Below, piece after piece: positions 10,342 to 21,502 of a DNA stretch of 26,621 bases (position 1 is its first letter; each line of letters begins with the position of its first letter). The DNA lies in NCBI GenBank assembly GCA_015501055.1, contig JADNYV010000469.1, positions 1-26,621 on the forward strand, given 5' to 3'. The notes under the pieces were generated by a model. That model saw only the letters and a program-made list of their open reading frames with translations. It ran no database searches and was not told the DNA's origin. Made by a program: the position numbers and the translations under genes. Source of the stretch: Mucidula mucida. Taxonomy: Eukaryota; Basidiomycota; Agaricomycetes; Agaricales; Physalacriaceae.

Positions 10342-12027
10342 AGCAGTCCCACGCGTCGGTACAAGCCTACATGAACACTGTTCTATAAATATCAGAAGAT
10401 GGACTTTGAATTATCGTAACCCTTGCCACTTAATATCCTAGTAATAATATATAAGCACCATTCGAATCACCAAAATCCTATGTCCGAGTGCGAAATCCTC
10501 GGCGTTTCCTTGGTCTGCAGACTCCACCTCCAGAGAAAGACGTTCTCCACCCGACGTGCAGCCAATGAGGAACACACTGGCATAATTTCTTCAAAGTCCT
10601 TGCGGAAGAATAAAATGCATGTACCCCGGATAATTTAATCTAGTAGATCAACGAACAGCGCCTTGCGCCTCAGCTTGTGTATATCGCAATTCCAACATCC
10701 CAGAGTGTCAGACCAGGAAAGGACGATGTCGCGATACGAGGCGAAACTCCCAGACGTATGGTACCAACAAAAGGAAATTGATTTCGGAGCGCTGTCAACA
10801 TGGGACGAGCTATAGCAGGACATACAGCGTTGTCAATTCGCACTCATATGAAGGGGGAAGCGGACTACTTCCATCCATGGTGTAGTAATCAAGAGTCAGG
10901 AAGGAAAGTGAGAAACATCGAGCCGGGAGAAAAACAAGGTCCTGGTTAGAAGGAGCCGACACGCAGTCACTACTGTCAAGGTGCTTCATTGTTATTGATC
11001 TATTTGAACATCCATCTCAGCAGAGAGAACTTGCCCACGCGTCACCGTCTGAAAACGACTCACGAGATAAAGGACGAGGATCCCTGATCACGGACTTAGA
11101 ATTAGATGCTGTAGTACAGTAAAACCAGACATAGCGTCTATGAACGGCGGAAGCTGTCCAACTGCGGAGCTCGAATTCGTTACCTGACCACGTGGTCGTT
11201 TCTTTTTCTTCCGCGTCCTTTCATCTACTTTCTTGGCACAAAGATATCTAAACGAGGCACGCTGAAACACTTCATTTCCTCCCTGTTCTCCGTAATACCT
11301 CGGCATTTAATACTCCTTTGACCGCTCTCGCCATACCTTGACGCGGGCTTGCACAGGATCGAATCACGGTCAACTCTACAGCCTCCTTTTCTCGTCTCAA
11401 AGATACACGAAAGGATCCATGTTCAGGCCTTCACCCTAACCCTACGAGGCTCAAGACGAAAGACACTGTTTTGGAATCTAGTACAAACCTCGTTAGGGAC
11501 TGTGGCGCATGCAGGCCGTAATCTCTAGTAGCAATTAAAACCAAGAACCTCTTCTTAACGAGCTTCACACATGCACACCGCATAATTATTGTACGTGACA
11601 TCCCTTTCTTCCTGCGATCAGACGTGTGCGATTGTTCATGCATGTTTTAACTTTTATCAGTTTTTTCGGATTGGGAAACGTGGACCCCATATAACGGAGG
11701 CAAAGGTAGGACTTCTTGGCGCCGTTAAAGACTGCTTCCAGATAAATTTACTTGTGTGCTTTCAGCATTCTCCAAGCGGCGTTGGGATCCACGAAACCGT
11801 CCTCAGTTTGACTCTCTAATCCCTGCCGACGGAGACCTGTTTAATTGAAATCTCTGCCCTATAGGATACTTTCATGGCATCTATATGAACCTTTGATGTA
11901 CACATCGCGACACAGGGGAGTCATTGAATGAATACAATCCCCTGTCGCCAAGAGTTTTCCATATTGGCATTCGTCCTCTCTTTCAAGGACGCCCACTCCG
12001 TTCCTTCCCCCATCACTTTCGTTCACT
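10342..12027. other. Intergenic region, 1.7 kb, no supported gene
   Basis: Frames of up to about 76 codons occur on both strands without recognisable domains. The right end carries an imperfect inverted repeat and the C/T-rich leader of the secreted-protein gene. Confidence 0.45.
11907..11948. repeat. Imperfect inverted repeat upstream of the secreted-protein gene
   Basis: GCGACACAGGGGA (11907-11919) pairs with TCCCCTGTCGC (11938-11948) around an 18-nt spacer, with a two-base bulge. It lies 80-120 bp before the ATG at 12028, in the promoter or 5' UTR. It may be a regulator site or an RNA hairpin. Confidence 0.4.
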
Positions 12028-13263
12028 ATGCTCTTCAATCTCCTGGCATTCGGCTTTCTGGCTGCATCTTCTGTGGCTGGCACTGCGACACGTGTGGCGC
12101 GAAGCGAAGGCCTCTCCGTCGTCCCTGAGTTCTTGGGAGACCGTGCTCCTAGAATGGTCGCTCCCGAGGCTGTCGCTCGTGTAATGGAAGACCGCATGAG
12201 CAATGCCGTTCGTATGAGAAGAGGTCTGCCCATCAAGCCTCCTCATCGTCGTGAGCGCAATGGTATGTCAGGTCGACTATCCATCACGTTCGTTGACTGA
12301 AAGGATTACGGAATACAGTTGTTCGGGACGAGCAGCCCTCTTCTACTCTGTGAGTTCCTTCCACGCGTTGACGAGCGTCTTACAGAGTTGGTATTGTTAT
12401 AGCACGACGAGGACGGGGTATATCAAGGTCACGACCACCACCGGTAACGCCGAATTCTTGGGGTATTTGGCAATCAACAGCAACACCGGATTGTTCAAAG
12501 TCTCTCAGAGCGACGGAGTGTTGGTCAAGATTCCGTATAACCCGGCTGCGAACGTCTGGAGAGCCAATATCGAGACCATTGTTGGCTACTTTTCGTTCTA
12601 TGGTTTGGTCAGAGAGTTGATGATTTCGTGTAGAATGGCTACACGGAGTATACATTCGTTGGAGGTATTCAAGGTGCTATGAGCCCCTCCAGTGATGTTG
12701 GTTCAACTAAACCCAAGTACGCTCTGAGTCTTTCTTGAAACGACTCAACTTCTCATGGTTTCCTTCTTCGTTTTCAGCTACTTGAGCCTGGGCGCTGTCG
12801 TTGAAACTGCCTCCTTGGCGCCTCCTACTCCAGGTCTTAACTCACTCTCAGCGCCAAATTCTGCTGATATCGAGAGCGCTATGGTCAGTATAGTCTACTA
12901 CGTCGTACACGACATAAACTCTGACGTATTCCGTTTAGTGGATCATCACCCCCAATGATAACATCTACGTAGACTGGGTCAACAGTGATTCAAGCAAGCC
13001 GGGAGTCTTCCTGGTCTACCACACGGCTACTGGTGCGTACTTCATCCTTTCAAGACGGGACATCCAGACTCACAACGTCTATTTGAAGGTTCCTTCGCTC
13101 TTACTGGAAGTCTGCCTAATTTCCGAAATGCTTTCGGGGACGGTACCTCTGCATCAGCACCCACAGTTGTACGTCTACGTCGATGCTCTCTCACATTATC
13201 TAACGGACTCACTAAATTGTCTAGAGATTCGATCTGGTCGGGGCAATGGAACAGGCTCCATGA
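12028..13263 (+). CDS. Secreted basidiomycete protein of unknown function, 286 aa, 8 exons
   Basis: Exons: 12028-12262, 12319-12349, 12388-12580, 12634-12716, 12778-12883, 12939-13032, 13089-13168, 13225-13263. Together they give 861 nt ending at TGA. The first 18 residues (MLFNLLAFGFLAASSVAG) are a typical signal peptide, followed by a basic stretch with RRGLPIKPPHRRERN that could be a propeptide processing site. The body alternates short beta-like segments (GYIKVTTTTGNAEFLGY, WIITPNDNIYVDWVN, FLVYHTATGSF, LTGSLPNFRNAFG). I recall this pattern from uncharacterised Agaricomycete secreted proteins; no catalytic motif is evident. Seven introns in about 1.2 kb is dense. Intron 2 (38 nt, acceptor CAGAG) is unusually short, so the junctions near 12350-12388 are the least certain part of the model. 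Confidence 0.75.
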
Positions 13264-13514
13264 ACGGATTTCTGGGATCTTTTATTCTATATACTGTCGT
13301 TACTGTAATCTATCAGATGTAGACATGTCCCGAAAAGTCTTGGCACCGTACTGAAATGACATCATCCCCACCTATTCCCGACGATCATCGCCCTACGACA
13401 GCCAAACGACAGCTTCGTCCAAGAACGCTGGAATACCGCGTTGACGACTACTTGACCGGAAAGTTGCAACCAGAACGGCGCGAAATATAAGCCAAGCAGC
13501 GACAGCAGGACGGC

Positions 13515-13857
13515 ATGAGCGATGCAGGTTCTGAATGTTGCGCCGCCATTTGTGTGGTATGCGCCGGCGGGTGCTTGGACTGGGTTGGCATGCGTATGTC
13601 TCTTCCACCCTGGACGGGGGTATACATTCCTTATGCTTTTGCCTATAGGACACACTTGGACGGAGACTATACTTGGATGCCGCTGCTCGTCCGATGACGA
13701 TGACGACGGTCAAGCGGAGGGCGAAAGGGCACCACTACTGGCGGAGCAGCAACAGCCCAGGATGCAGCCGGAGATGAGAGTTGGTGGGACGACGGCGATG
13801 AACACGACGAGCGCGGGAATGGGCGCGATGGCACCGGTCGCAGCGTCCGCGTCGTAG
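13515..13857 (+). CDS. Small Cys-rich protein, 95 aa, two exons
   Basis: The exons are 13515-13593 and 13649-13857, joined over a 55-nt intron with strong signals (GTATGT..CTATAG) in phase 1. The spliced frame runs to TAG 13855-13857. Residues 1-26 (MSDAGSECCAAICVVCAGGC and the following residues) are rich in Cys and small hydrophobic residues, with the spacing CC-x3-C-x2-C-x3-C. After the junction come GCRC, an acidic run SSDDDDD, and a Gln/Met/Ala-rich tail. I associate this layout (Cys cluster, then GC-C, then acidic tail) with small uncharacterised basidiomycete proteins; the Cys cluster could be palmitoylated or bind metal. There is no signal peptide. The intron quality is the best evidence that the gene is real. 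Confidence 0.6.
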
Positions 13858-14891
13858 TCAGAACGGGGGCTTTTGATACATTCATTATCTTCATGAACAA
13901 GTGCTGACTGAAGATTAGGACGCGCTGTACTATGTATTATCGGCTGTATCTATCCGTGTAAACTATTCGACCACATAATCTTCATCACTTGAAAGCGTTG
14001 GTTTCCAACATAATCATTCGTCAAGTCATGCATCTCTCCAAGGCCGCCCTGTACCCAGTCCTTCCTCTCGTTCCTCTGCTTTCTCTCCGATCCAGACGCA
14101 TTTCATGCTTATTTCATCGTCCCGCGAGATAATCGTGGTGAAGGAAAAATATGGATATTAATGTCAGTGGTCTGGCCAGGGGAGATTAGCGAGATGTTTC
14201 ATTTCACGGGTCCATTTCCGCCATTGGTAAATAACTCCTTCTTGTGTATAAACAGCTATTCATCGTCTCACAGGGCAAAGACAGAATATTCAAAGGATTT
14301 ACCTAGCGTCTTCTCGCCATCTTGCGCGTATGGTCCAGAGAGTCATAGCTTGAAGACAACGCGCAAACGAAGCGCGATCTGAGGTCCACAGTAAAGTGAA
14401 TACCATGCAAGTCAGGCCAACCATGACGCGACGCACTGGCCGCGAGAACCATTTCAGTTCGGGTGATCCGGAAACCCTTGCAGTTCACTTTCATCAGGGA
14501 GCCACAGACTTAGATTTCGAGCTCTGCGCGAGTTCGGACACATCTTATTCACGGTGATCAAGTAGTAGATCTAGCATCAGCATACCGACTCAGTTTTTAC
14601 GCTTTCCGATTAGCCCGCGTGACTCTCCTTCAACCTTGGCCACAGGCGCGGCGCAGTCTCACCGTCTCAAAGGTTCATCATATCGTGAGAAGATGGCGAG
14701 TGCTACAGTCTTTCGACTTCGGTCTTCGGGCAGCGACCTTGCGCCACACCACATTCTGGCACCTCGGTCATCGGCCACAGCCTACAGGCCCTCTTGATGT
14801 CCTCCCGAAATTTCAGGATACACTTTAAAAGCAGGATTCATCTGTATCCTTGTAGTCAAGGCTCTTCTCTTCACAGAGGTCCCCCTTCAGC
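13858..14891. other. Intergenic region, 1.0 kb
   Basis: No frame with a recognisable product was found. The right end is the former promoter region of the MFS pseudogene. Confidence 0.45.
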
Positions 14892-16597
14892 ATGTCTGTC
14901 GAACCAGAAGTTTCCCTTGATACAATACGGCAGAGCGAGAAGGATGGCGCTCTCAATTCCGGTACGAATACGGACAAACACGTCCCTACCCATGAAGATT
15001 TCCCAGACGGCGGGCTACGTGCATGGTCGGTCGTTGTTGGGGTGCCTTCCTCTTTTTCTGTCTGATATTCTCGGTTTCTGACTTTTCATCTTGTAAAGTA
15101 GGCGATGTGCACCACGTTCACGACGGAACTCTGCTTGTAACCCAAGTGTACTCCACATCTGACGCGCATTTTAGGTTCAGATACGTCAATTCCTGGGGTG
15201 TACGTTTCTCTCTTGGCATGTCGGTGTGGTACGTGTTGACGTCGTCATGATACAGGTCTTTCAAGCGTATTATCAGACCGATATCTTAAAGGATACATTG
15301 CCATCCAATATGTGCATTTTTCTGTTGGGTAGGGAATGAGAACTGAGTGCTATGTCTCTGTATGGCGTGGATAGGATCCATTCAATACTCCCGCGTCTTC
15401 CTCCCTGCGCTAGTTTCCGGCCGTCTGTTCGACCTGGGCTATTTTCATCCTTTGTTACTAGTATCCAGTGCGCTTCTCGTCACAGCGACATTTCTCGTCG
15501 CAGAGTGTCATGAATACTGGCAGTTTCTGCTCTGTCAAGGATTCGCTGTTGGTGTACGTGTGCACACCAATTGCACTACCGTTTGTCCTTGCTCATGAGA
15601 ATCGAATAGCTCGCGTGTGGAGGGCTTATGAGCCCGACCACCGCCGTAATCGCACATTGGTTTAAGCGCAGGAGAGGACTTGCTATGGGTGTGTCGGCGA
15701 TGGGATCGTCTTTTGGCGGCACGCTCATTCCCATCGCTGCGAGGAAGCTCATCCCGAAAGTTGGGTACGTGTACTTAATGAGCACTCACACTCACGCCAT
15801 AGCTTTCCGTGCACAATGCGCATAATAAAGTCGGGTACGCGTTCTCGTCAGACGCCGCTTCCCGCCCGTCACTACTAGCGGCGGACTCTTCAACCTGCGT
15901 GCCTTTCGCTCCCCCGCCTATTCCTTCTTCTGCGCTTCAACGTTTACTTCTTTCCTCGGCATATACACAGTCCTCACGTACATTGACGTCTCGGTTACTG
16001 CGCATGGTGTAGACGAGAATTTTTCGTTCTATCTGGTGTCTATCGCCAACGCCTCGTCTGGGTTGGGGAGGTATTGTGCGGGGATACTGGCCGATAGGAT
16101 CGGACCGATGAATGTTATGATTCCGTTTACGACTGGGGCGGCCATTGTCACGTTCGCGTGGCCGTTTGCAGTGAACAAAGGACGAATCATTGCCATTGCG
16201 CTCGTATATGGGTAGGAGGTTCTCGAACGCAATTTTATGCTGATGCTGATCGTGTTCTGTGATTTTGAAAGGTTCGCTTCAGGCTCGTCTGTGTCGCTGC
16301 TGGCCAACCCGGTCATGGAGTTTGGCGACGCGACGGATGTAGGGCAAAGGATTGGAATGTTGATGAGTATTTTAGCGCTTGGTGGGCTCGCTGGCCCGCC
16401 AGTATCCGGTGTGATCAATACTAGGACGGGTGGATTCGAAGCGGTGGGGTATTATGCAGGTAAGAGGTTTTCACGAACCTCATCGACGCATTCGGTGCTC
16501 ACGTTCTATCGTAGGGAGCGCTGTCCTGGTTGGTGTGGGTTTGATGCTCGTCAGTCGCTATTGCGGGTTGAAAGGCATAGTATATGGCAAGTTCTAA
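14892..16597 (+). pseudogene. MFS monocarboxylate-type transporter, decayed copy (left paralog)
   Basis: The frame starts MSVEPEVSLDTIRQSEKDGA and keeps the family motif DFPDGGLRAW before the first membrane segment; it ends with SRYCGLKGIVYGKF. The exon layout matches the intact right-hand copy. In the block AWIGSIQYS to QGFAVG, 56 of 63 residues are identical to that copy. Three lesions are visible. The donor of exon 2 is GG instead of GT (15125-15126); a nearby cryptic GT at 15137 could rescue the frame. The acceptor before AWIGS reads AT instead of AG (15362-15363). A net 23-nt deletion after FPCTMRII (about 15825-15852) shifts the frame and gives a stop at 15876-15878. The downstream exons (FNLRAF to NPVMEFGDATDVG and the last exon) remain nearly intact, so decay is fairly recent. 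Confidence 0.85.
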
Positions 16598-16786
16598 AGC
16601 AGAGTAAGCTTGGAAGATCAATTCATTCGCGTACTAATATTTGATCCGGTTTCTGCTCTACCTCCTTAGATACACCCCACCACTGTCGTTAAATTTTAGC
16701 TTCTGTTAGTTTCCATTTTGTCTTGCTCCTGGATACGATACCATGTTGTGCTACACTGCAATTAAGAAAGCATACCCCAAGGCATC

Positions 16787-16877
16787 GGTTCAGTGGTCTA
16801 GTGGTCATGATTTCTGTCTCACATGCTGATTGCGCATTGTTCACAGAAGGTCCCCGTTTCGAGCACGGGCTGAACCA
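16787..16877 (+). tRNA. tRNA-Val(CAC) with an 18-nt intron
   Basis: The acceptor arms GGTTCAG and CTGAACC pair over 7 bp with discriminator A. The A box is TGGTCTAGTGG. The anticodon stem is TCTGT/ACAGA and the loop reads C-T-CAC-A before the intron and C after it, giving anticodon CAC (16820-16822). The intron is 16824-16841, one base 3' of the anticodon as usual. The T arm CCCGT-TTCGAGC-ACGGG is perfect. One T-T mismatch in the D stem is the only weakness. Without the intron the molecule is 73 nt. Confidence 0.85.
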
Positions 16878-16878
16878 A

Positions 16879-16884
16879 TTTTTT
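16879..16884 (+). terminator. Pol III terminator (TTTTTT)
   Basis: A run of six T starts one base after the tRNA 3' end, which is the standard RNA polymerase III stop signal. Confidence 0.85.
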
Positions 16885-17103
16885 GAAGGATCCCCATTGC
16901 CCAGTTTCATATCACCCCGACCCAGTGGCTTTCTGATTTCAACGCAATCGCCGTCGCTATTGTCAATAAGTCCTATTTGCGCCCAGCAATACCAGGAAAA
17001 CGTCCTTTTTGGTACCTCACATTCTTGCTCTCCGGTGGCTGTTGTATAACTCACGGAACCGCTGTACACAACCGTATCATCTGCTGAATACTTAAAATTC
17101 TGC

Positions 17104-18727
17104 CTACAATACATCGTCCGCTCCAATAACACGGGCTTTATCAATGAATGCGCCACCCACGAATTCCTCCAGTCTCTCTTTCTCAGCGATGTAATCCGAT
17201 TCCTTAGCATGAAGACTGGCTCTATCAAAATCAGTGAAACGTAGACGCCCGAGATCATCTTGCATCATGTTCCACGAACGCACATCACGGTGAAGAACAC
17301 CAGCATCATGAATTCCTTTCAAAATAGCTGTCAATTCAAGCCTAGATGTTCGAGGTGATGAGAACCTTGAATGCGTAGGTACGAATGAACACACCGTTCT
17401 TTTGGGAGGAGTTCAACCTTCTTGTCAATGTCCATCATGCATGCTAGTGGCGTGCCCGCATCGGATAACATCCCTGCAAGGAACGGAGAAATCACTCACT
17501 TTATCCCGTGTGGCATCGGTATCAATTTTGAGTTTCTTTGATCGTCGCCTTGAAAGTGCGTTGTCCGACTTCCTTCTTCCTAGAATAGTGTTTTCTAACA
17601 ACGGAAGGCACATTGTCGCATCATAGACCGCAGCGACAGTCAATGCCGTCAGTAGCGTTCCGTAAGAAGGATCCGTGCTGGTGCATACGTCGATAAGATT
17701 GGACAAGAACAGTGTTTGCGACTGGCGATGGCGAATTCCAAAGCGAAAGAAATTGCCACAGTCAAAGACAGGAAACGAAGCATCTACCTTCACTGCTGTT
17801 GCCCATGCCTGAAGAGCATGAGTTCGCAATCAAAAACAAGAAAACTGAAGAATGCACCTTTTGAACGTAATCCACACAAAACGGCCTATACTCTCCATCT
17901 TTGTTCGGTTTGTCGACGAGATGAATGTCACCTTTATGGCACACGAATGGGATGGAGGTGTGCCGAAGGCGGCTACTACGACGTGGAGCCTTAGTTTTGG
18001 GCAACGTCCATAGGCTCTTCGGGGCATCCACAAAGGTCGATGGGACGTCGGGAAGAGGGACTTCACAGCGCGAGTGCAGCTTCCACGGAAAGATATCTAT
18101 GGTTTCTAAAAGTGACATGTCTTCCAGTAATGGCAAGGCGTCCGGACAGAAACATACACATGATGTCAACTGAGGGACGTGGTTACGAAGACGCTCGTAG
18201 AAATTCCTGTTCTTTCGGCTGAGGACAGCGATTTGCACATCGCCTGGCTTTAGCAGTTGTAGCGCTAGGTTCTGGGATGCGTATTCCTCGTTGATCATGG
18301 TAGACTGCAGGTCATACAGAGCATTTGCCCATGTGGGTAGCGCACGTACTTCGGGCTGATTCGGGTGGAGGAGAAGACTCGATGCCACTTGGGACGCTGC
18401 TACATCGACGGTTATTCGCCGTGCTTTTATGAGTGACAAAGCTCCTGCGTGCTTTTCATACTCGTAAAACCCGCGCGTCGGAAACAAAAAGTATGAGTCA
18501 TTGAAGGAGTCGGGGGTGGACGAAAAGATATCCAAAGCGGCGGTCAAGTCAACGTGCAGTTCTGGGACGTTCTGAACACGCTTGAGTATGAGGCTCGCGG
18601 AGATATGATGATCCAACGGCTGAAGCGGGCATGAGGGCACAGGAGCACGTGGGTCTATCTGGATGGGTGTTGGATTGTAGGAGAAGAGTCTTTGGCGATG
18701 TTTTGAAGATGAGGACGTGGTCGACAT
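17104..18727 (-). pseudogene. Fungal kinase-like gene with a broken kinase domain (left member of the divergent pair)
   Basis: Exon 1 (18727-17858, 290 codons) and exon 2 (17808-17500, 103 codons) join cleanly over a 49-nt phase-0 intron. The start MSTTSSSSKHRQ was chosen over an ATG 13 codons upstream because its context is better. Exon 2 opens AWATAVKVD and includes GIRHRQSQTLFLS, a domain shared with the neighbouring gene at 20.2 kb. After exon 2 no intron connects in frame. A fragment like a kinase N-lobe (KERCVHSYLRIQGSHHLEHL, about 17440-17341) lies in another frame, followed directly by a C-lobe fragment ILKGIHDAGVLHRDVRSWN and FTDFDRAS with the catalytic Asp and Asn and the metal-binding Asp, ending at TAG 17106-17104. 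The hinge and helix D region between the fragments is missing. An intact ancestor would be a protein kinase with a long N-terminal region; this copy probably makes no active kinase. Confidence 0.65.
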
Positions 18728-19199
18728 TGCCAAGTGAAGGCGGAGTCCGGACCAAAAGGTCAACATTGAGCATACCGGGTGATACGGTCCGGCCCATCAA
18801 TGACACGTCCAAGTCCTTCCTCCATTGGATCAATCAGACACTTGCGTGATCTCCAGTATCGCGGCTGTAGTCGATTGAACTCCTTGACTATGCATCCTCG
18901 TCGTTTCTGTTTCTTCCGTACGGATGGAGTCAAGGGCCCGTTGTCCCTTCGCAGATGCTATTATTGTCGCCTTGATGTTGTGTGTCTATATCCCCCTGAT
19001 ATCCCCGAAAATAAACAATACGAGTAACACTGGCGGCTATTGTCCCTTGAATTCCGTTTGCAGCCTTCTTGTTCAACCCCACTATAAGTATCCAGGTCTG
19101 CCCTCACGAACCCATACCACTCCCCGCCCACTCCTACTACGCTGGTACGTGACCGTTTTGGACAATAGTCGCGCATCATCCCATTATTAGCTGATAAAG
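18728..19199. promoter_or_regulatory. Shared upstream region of two divergent kinase-like genes
   Basis: This 472-bp head-to-head spacer would hold both promoters. A TATA-like TATAAGTA lies at 19083-19090 on the + strand, about 110 bp before the ATG at 19200. It is also the axis of the mirrored gene order. Confidence 0.45.
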
Positions 19200-21502
19200 A
19201 TGTCTTGGGACATGCCTGAGACGATTGTGGAAGCGCTGGTGACAAAAATGTCGAGTTTTAGTAGCGCGCGCGAATCTCTCTCCGCCGTAACAAGTCCCCT
19301 AGCCACCTTGGCCAGTCGAAGTACCGGCAACGGAATCCACAAGATGAACGATATTCAATGCGTCCTCGGACTTCACGGGTCTCACCTTCATGCCGAACTG
19401 CAACTAAAACATGTCCAACCCATATCCAATCTGCCTCCTCTCCTTGCCGAATACATCAAGCAGCATCGTAACGTCACTAGCCCTATGCCTAGTGTTCACC
19501 CACTGACTAGACAAACTCGATATGAGCGAGCACGACACATCGAAACTATCTCTTTTGAGTCAGTAGAACTACTCCGCGACGGTCATGATGACAGGGAGAA
19601 AGCTTCGGCAGCTTTCGCTTCAGCCCTCGCAGGGCAGTCAAAGTCCGTCTCGAATCCTGGCTTTCTTCGGTGGTCTCATAATGCGCAAACCGTCCTTCCT
19701 GGGTCCGAGTCTGCTCTTGCCGGCGGATACATATCCATTGACCCGGAACTCTGTGGAATGGATGCAGCGTTGCGCAAGTCTATGCAGGATGACTTGGCTA
19801 CCGTTGAGGACCTGCGGCTTTCCGACATCGTGGTGATAGATGTTAAACCCATCTGCGCTCCCCTCAATGACTCATTTCCTCTCGATGTCATAGCAAGTCG
19901 CTCGTCAGGATATCGACCTTGATTCATTTAACTGTGGCGGACCTTCAAGTCCCCATTCGTCATGCCGTTCAGAACACTGCGAGCCGACGCCGGGACCCGA
20001 ACAGGATCATAAAAGGACGGTGTCAGGTCGGCCAACAGGCGTTGATGGAGATCCTGCTACCGATTTGATACGGCAGGCGCTTTTGACGGACAGGGCTTTT
20101 AAGCCTATCGCTATGGATGCGAAGCGGTTAATCTCCTTACTACTTCTTGGGGTACGAAGTCCGATTCATTCGCCCTTGCCGACTAATATAATTCTGCACG
20201 CAGGCATGGGCAAAAGCCGTTGCGTCCGATTCCACCTGCATCGTGATTAGTGGCGGAAACAAGGAAATTATCTGCATTCGCCACCGTCTTACCCAAATAC
20301 TTTATGTATCAGATGTTTTGGATGTTACGCGAATACCTGCACGCTCTCCTGGACATCTCGCTGTTCATACTGGCTTGAACTTGTTTGCCCTGCGTGATGC
20401 AATCAGCCGCGCACAAAAAATCGATCAGCTACGGCGGCTCGGTGCCCTTCCTGCGACCATGACCTTTGACTATGGGAATGAGATCGACCCTTTAACTTCA
20501 GACTTGGCATTTCAGAACTTGAAGCCGTTCTACAATGCGTCAATAGGCAAATTTTTGTCGCCGATGTTGACGGTTTGTCTTGTTCCCGCCACATCTGTGC
20601 TTGATTTCTGATGGATTATCTGAAGGATACCTTTGAATCGCAGCAGCACCACTTTGCTATTGCATCTAAGATTTACGTTCACTGGGATGCGAAAGCTATT
20701 GGTGACATGCCACTTCTATTCACATTCGAAAATTCCACTTCGCCGTTATGTTTGACTCCAGAAGACGCGTGGACTGCTGGAAGGCCTCTCCACGTCAGGT
20801 TACACTCTAAGATCTTACATGGATCCGGAGTCTTCTTGTCTCATCTCATTCACGACCCAGACAGTGACAGCACCGAAGAAAGCGCTAGAAGCCTTATGGA
20901 AGGCCGTTTGTGATGAAGATCGTCTGGGGTACCAATACCCGACACTCTAAAATTCAAGAGGAAGTCGGAATCATGCGCAAGCTGTCTGACTTTGCGTACG
21001 TCAATGATCCTGATTTTTCGCAAAGGATTCCAAGAGTTTACGCTGTTGGAACCAATGACTCTCTTTCTCGAGAGCACCATTTAATTATATCGGCGTACTT
21101 TATGGAACACTTCGAGGAAGCCTATCCGTTGGCGTTAGCCGACGATATCTCTCCACACTTCCGGTACGCGGCTCTGCTCATTTGAATACTTAAACTTACC
21201 CGCTCAGCAGTTCGATACTGGAAAATTGGATGCATAGGTTGCATGACGAATACTCGATCGTACATTGTGACTTGTCAGGCGAGAATATTCTCTTCAGGCC
21301 GTCCGAACCTCAGTGTTTCTTTGTTGTTGGATGGGGTCGCGCGTTGAGCATCGACGATCCCTGGCCGTTCAATGGAGGCATTGACCAGAATGCCTTGAAC
21401 AGAACACTTGCAGCCGTGACGGACAAGAAGAATCGGCGTGAAATGATGGAACATGGTCCTTTCTCCCCTCGAACACGCATCTCCTACTTGTTTGACAAAT
21501 AG
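19200..21502 (+). pseudogene. Fungal (FunK1-like) kinase-like gene, frameshifted (right member of the divergent pair)
   Basis: The likely exons start at MSWDMPETIVEALVTK: 19200-19832, 19909-20151, 20204-20572, 20626-21163 and 21208-21502, with introns of 76, 52, 53 and 44 nt. The first junction is uncertain (donor GTGATA; a frameshift there is the alternative). Exon 3 opens AWAKAVASD and contains CIRHRLTQILYVSDVLDV, the domain shared with the left gene. In exon 4 two net +1 shifts are needed to keep coding sense, near 20879-20881 (before ALEALWKAVCDEDRLGYQY) and near 20943-20948 (before KIQEEVGIMRKL). The last exon carries the catalytic loop HCDLSGENILF, but the DFG position reads VGWGRA, so the metal-binding Asp is absent. 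The C-lobe beyond it is not recognisable. Either a pseudogene or a pseudokinase whose shifts are sequence errors. Confidence 0.65.

Noticed and set aside
11341..11380. tRNA-like B box (minus strand GATTCGATCC)
   Set aside because: The flanking bases do not form a T stem and no acceptor stem was found.
13356..13490. 44-codon + frame MTSSPPIPDDHRPTTAKRQL as a first exon of the Cys-rich gene
   Set aside because: No acceptable donor lets it join the exon at 13515-13593; the ATG at 13515 explains the gene without it.
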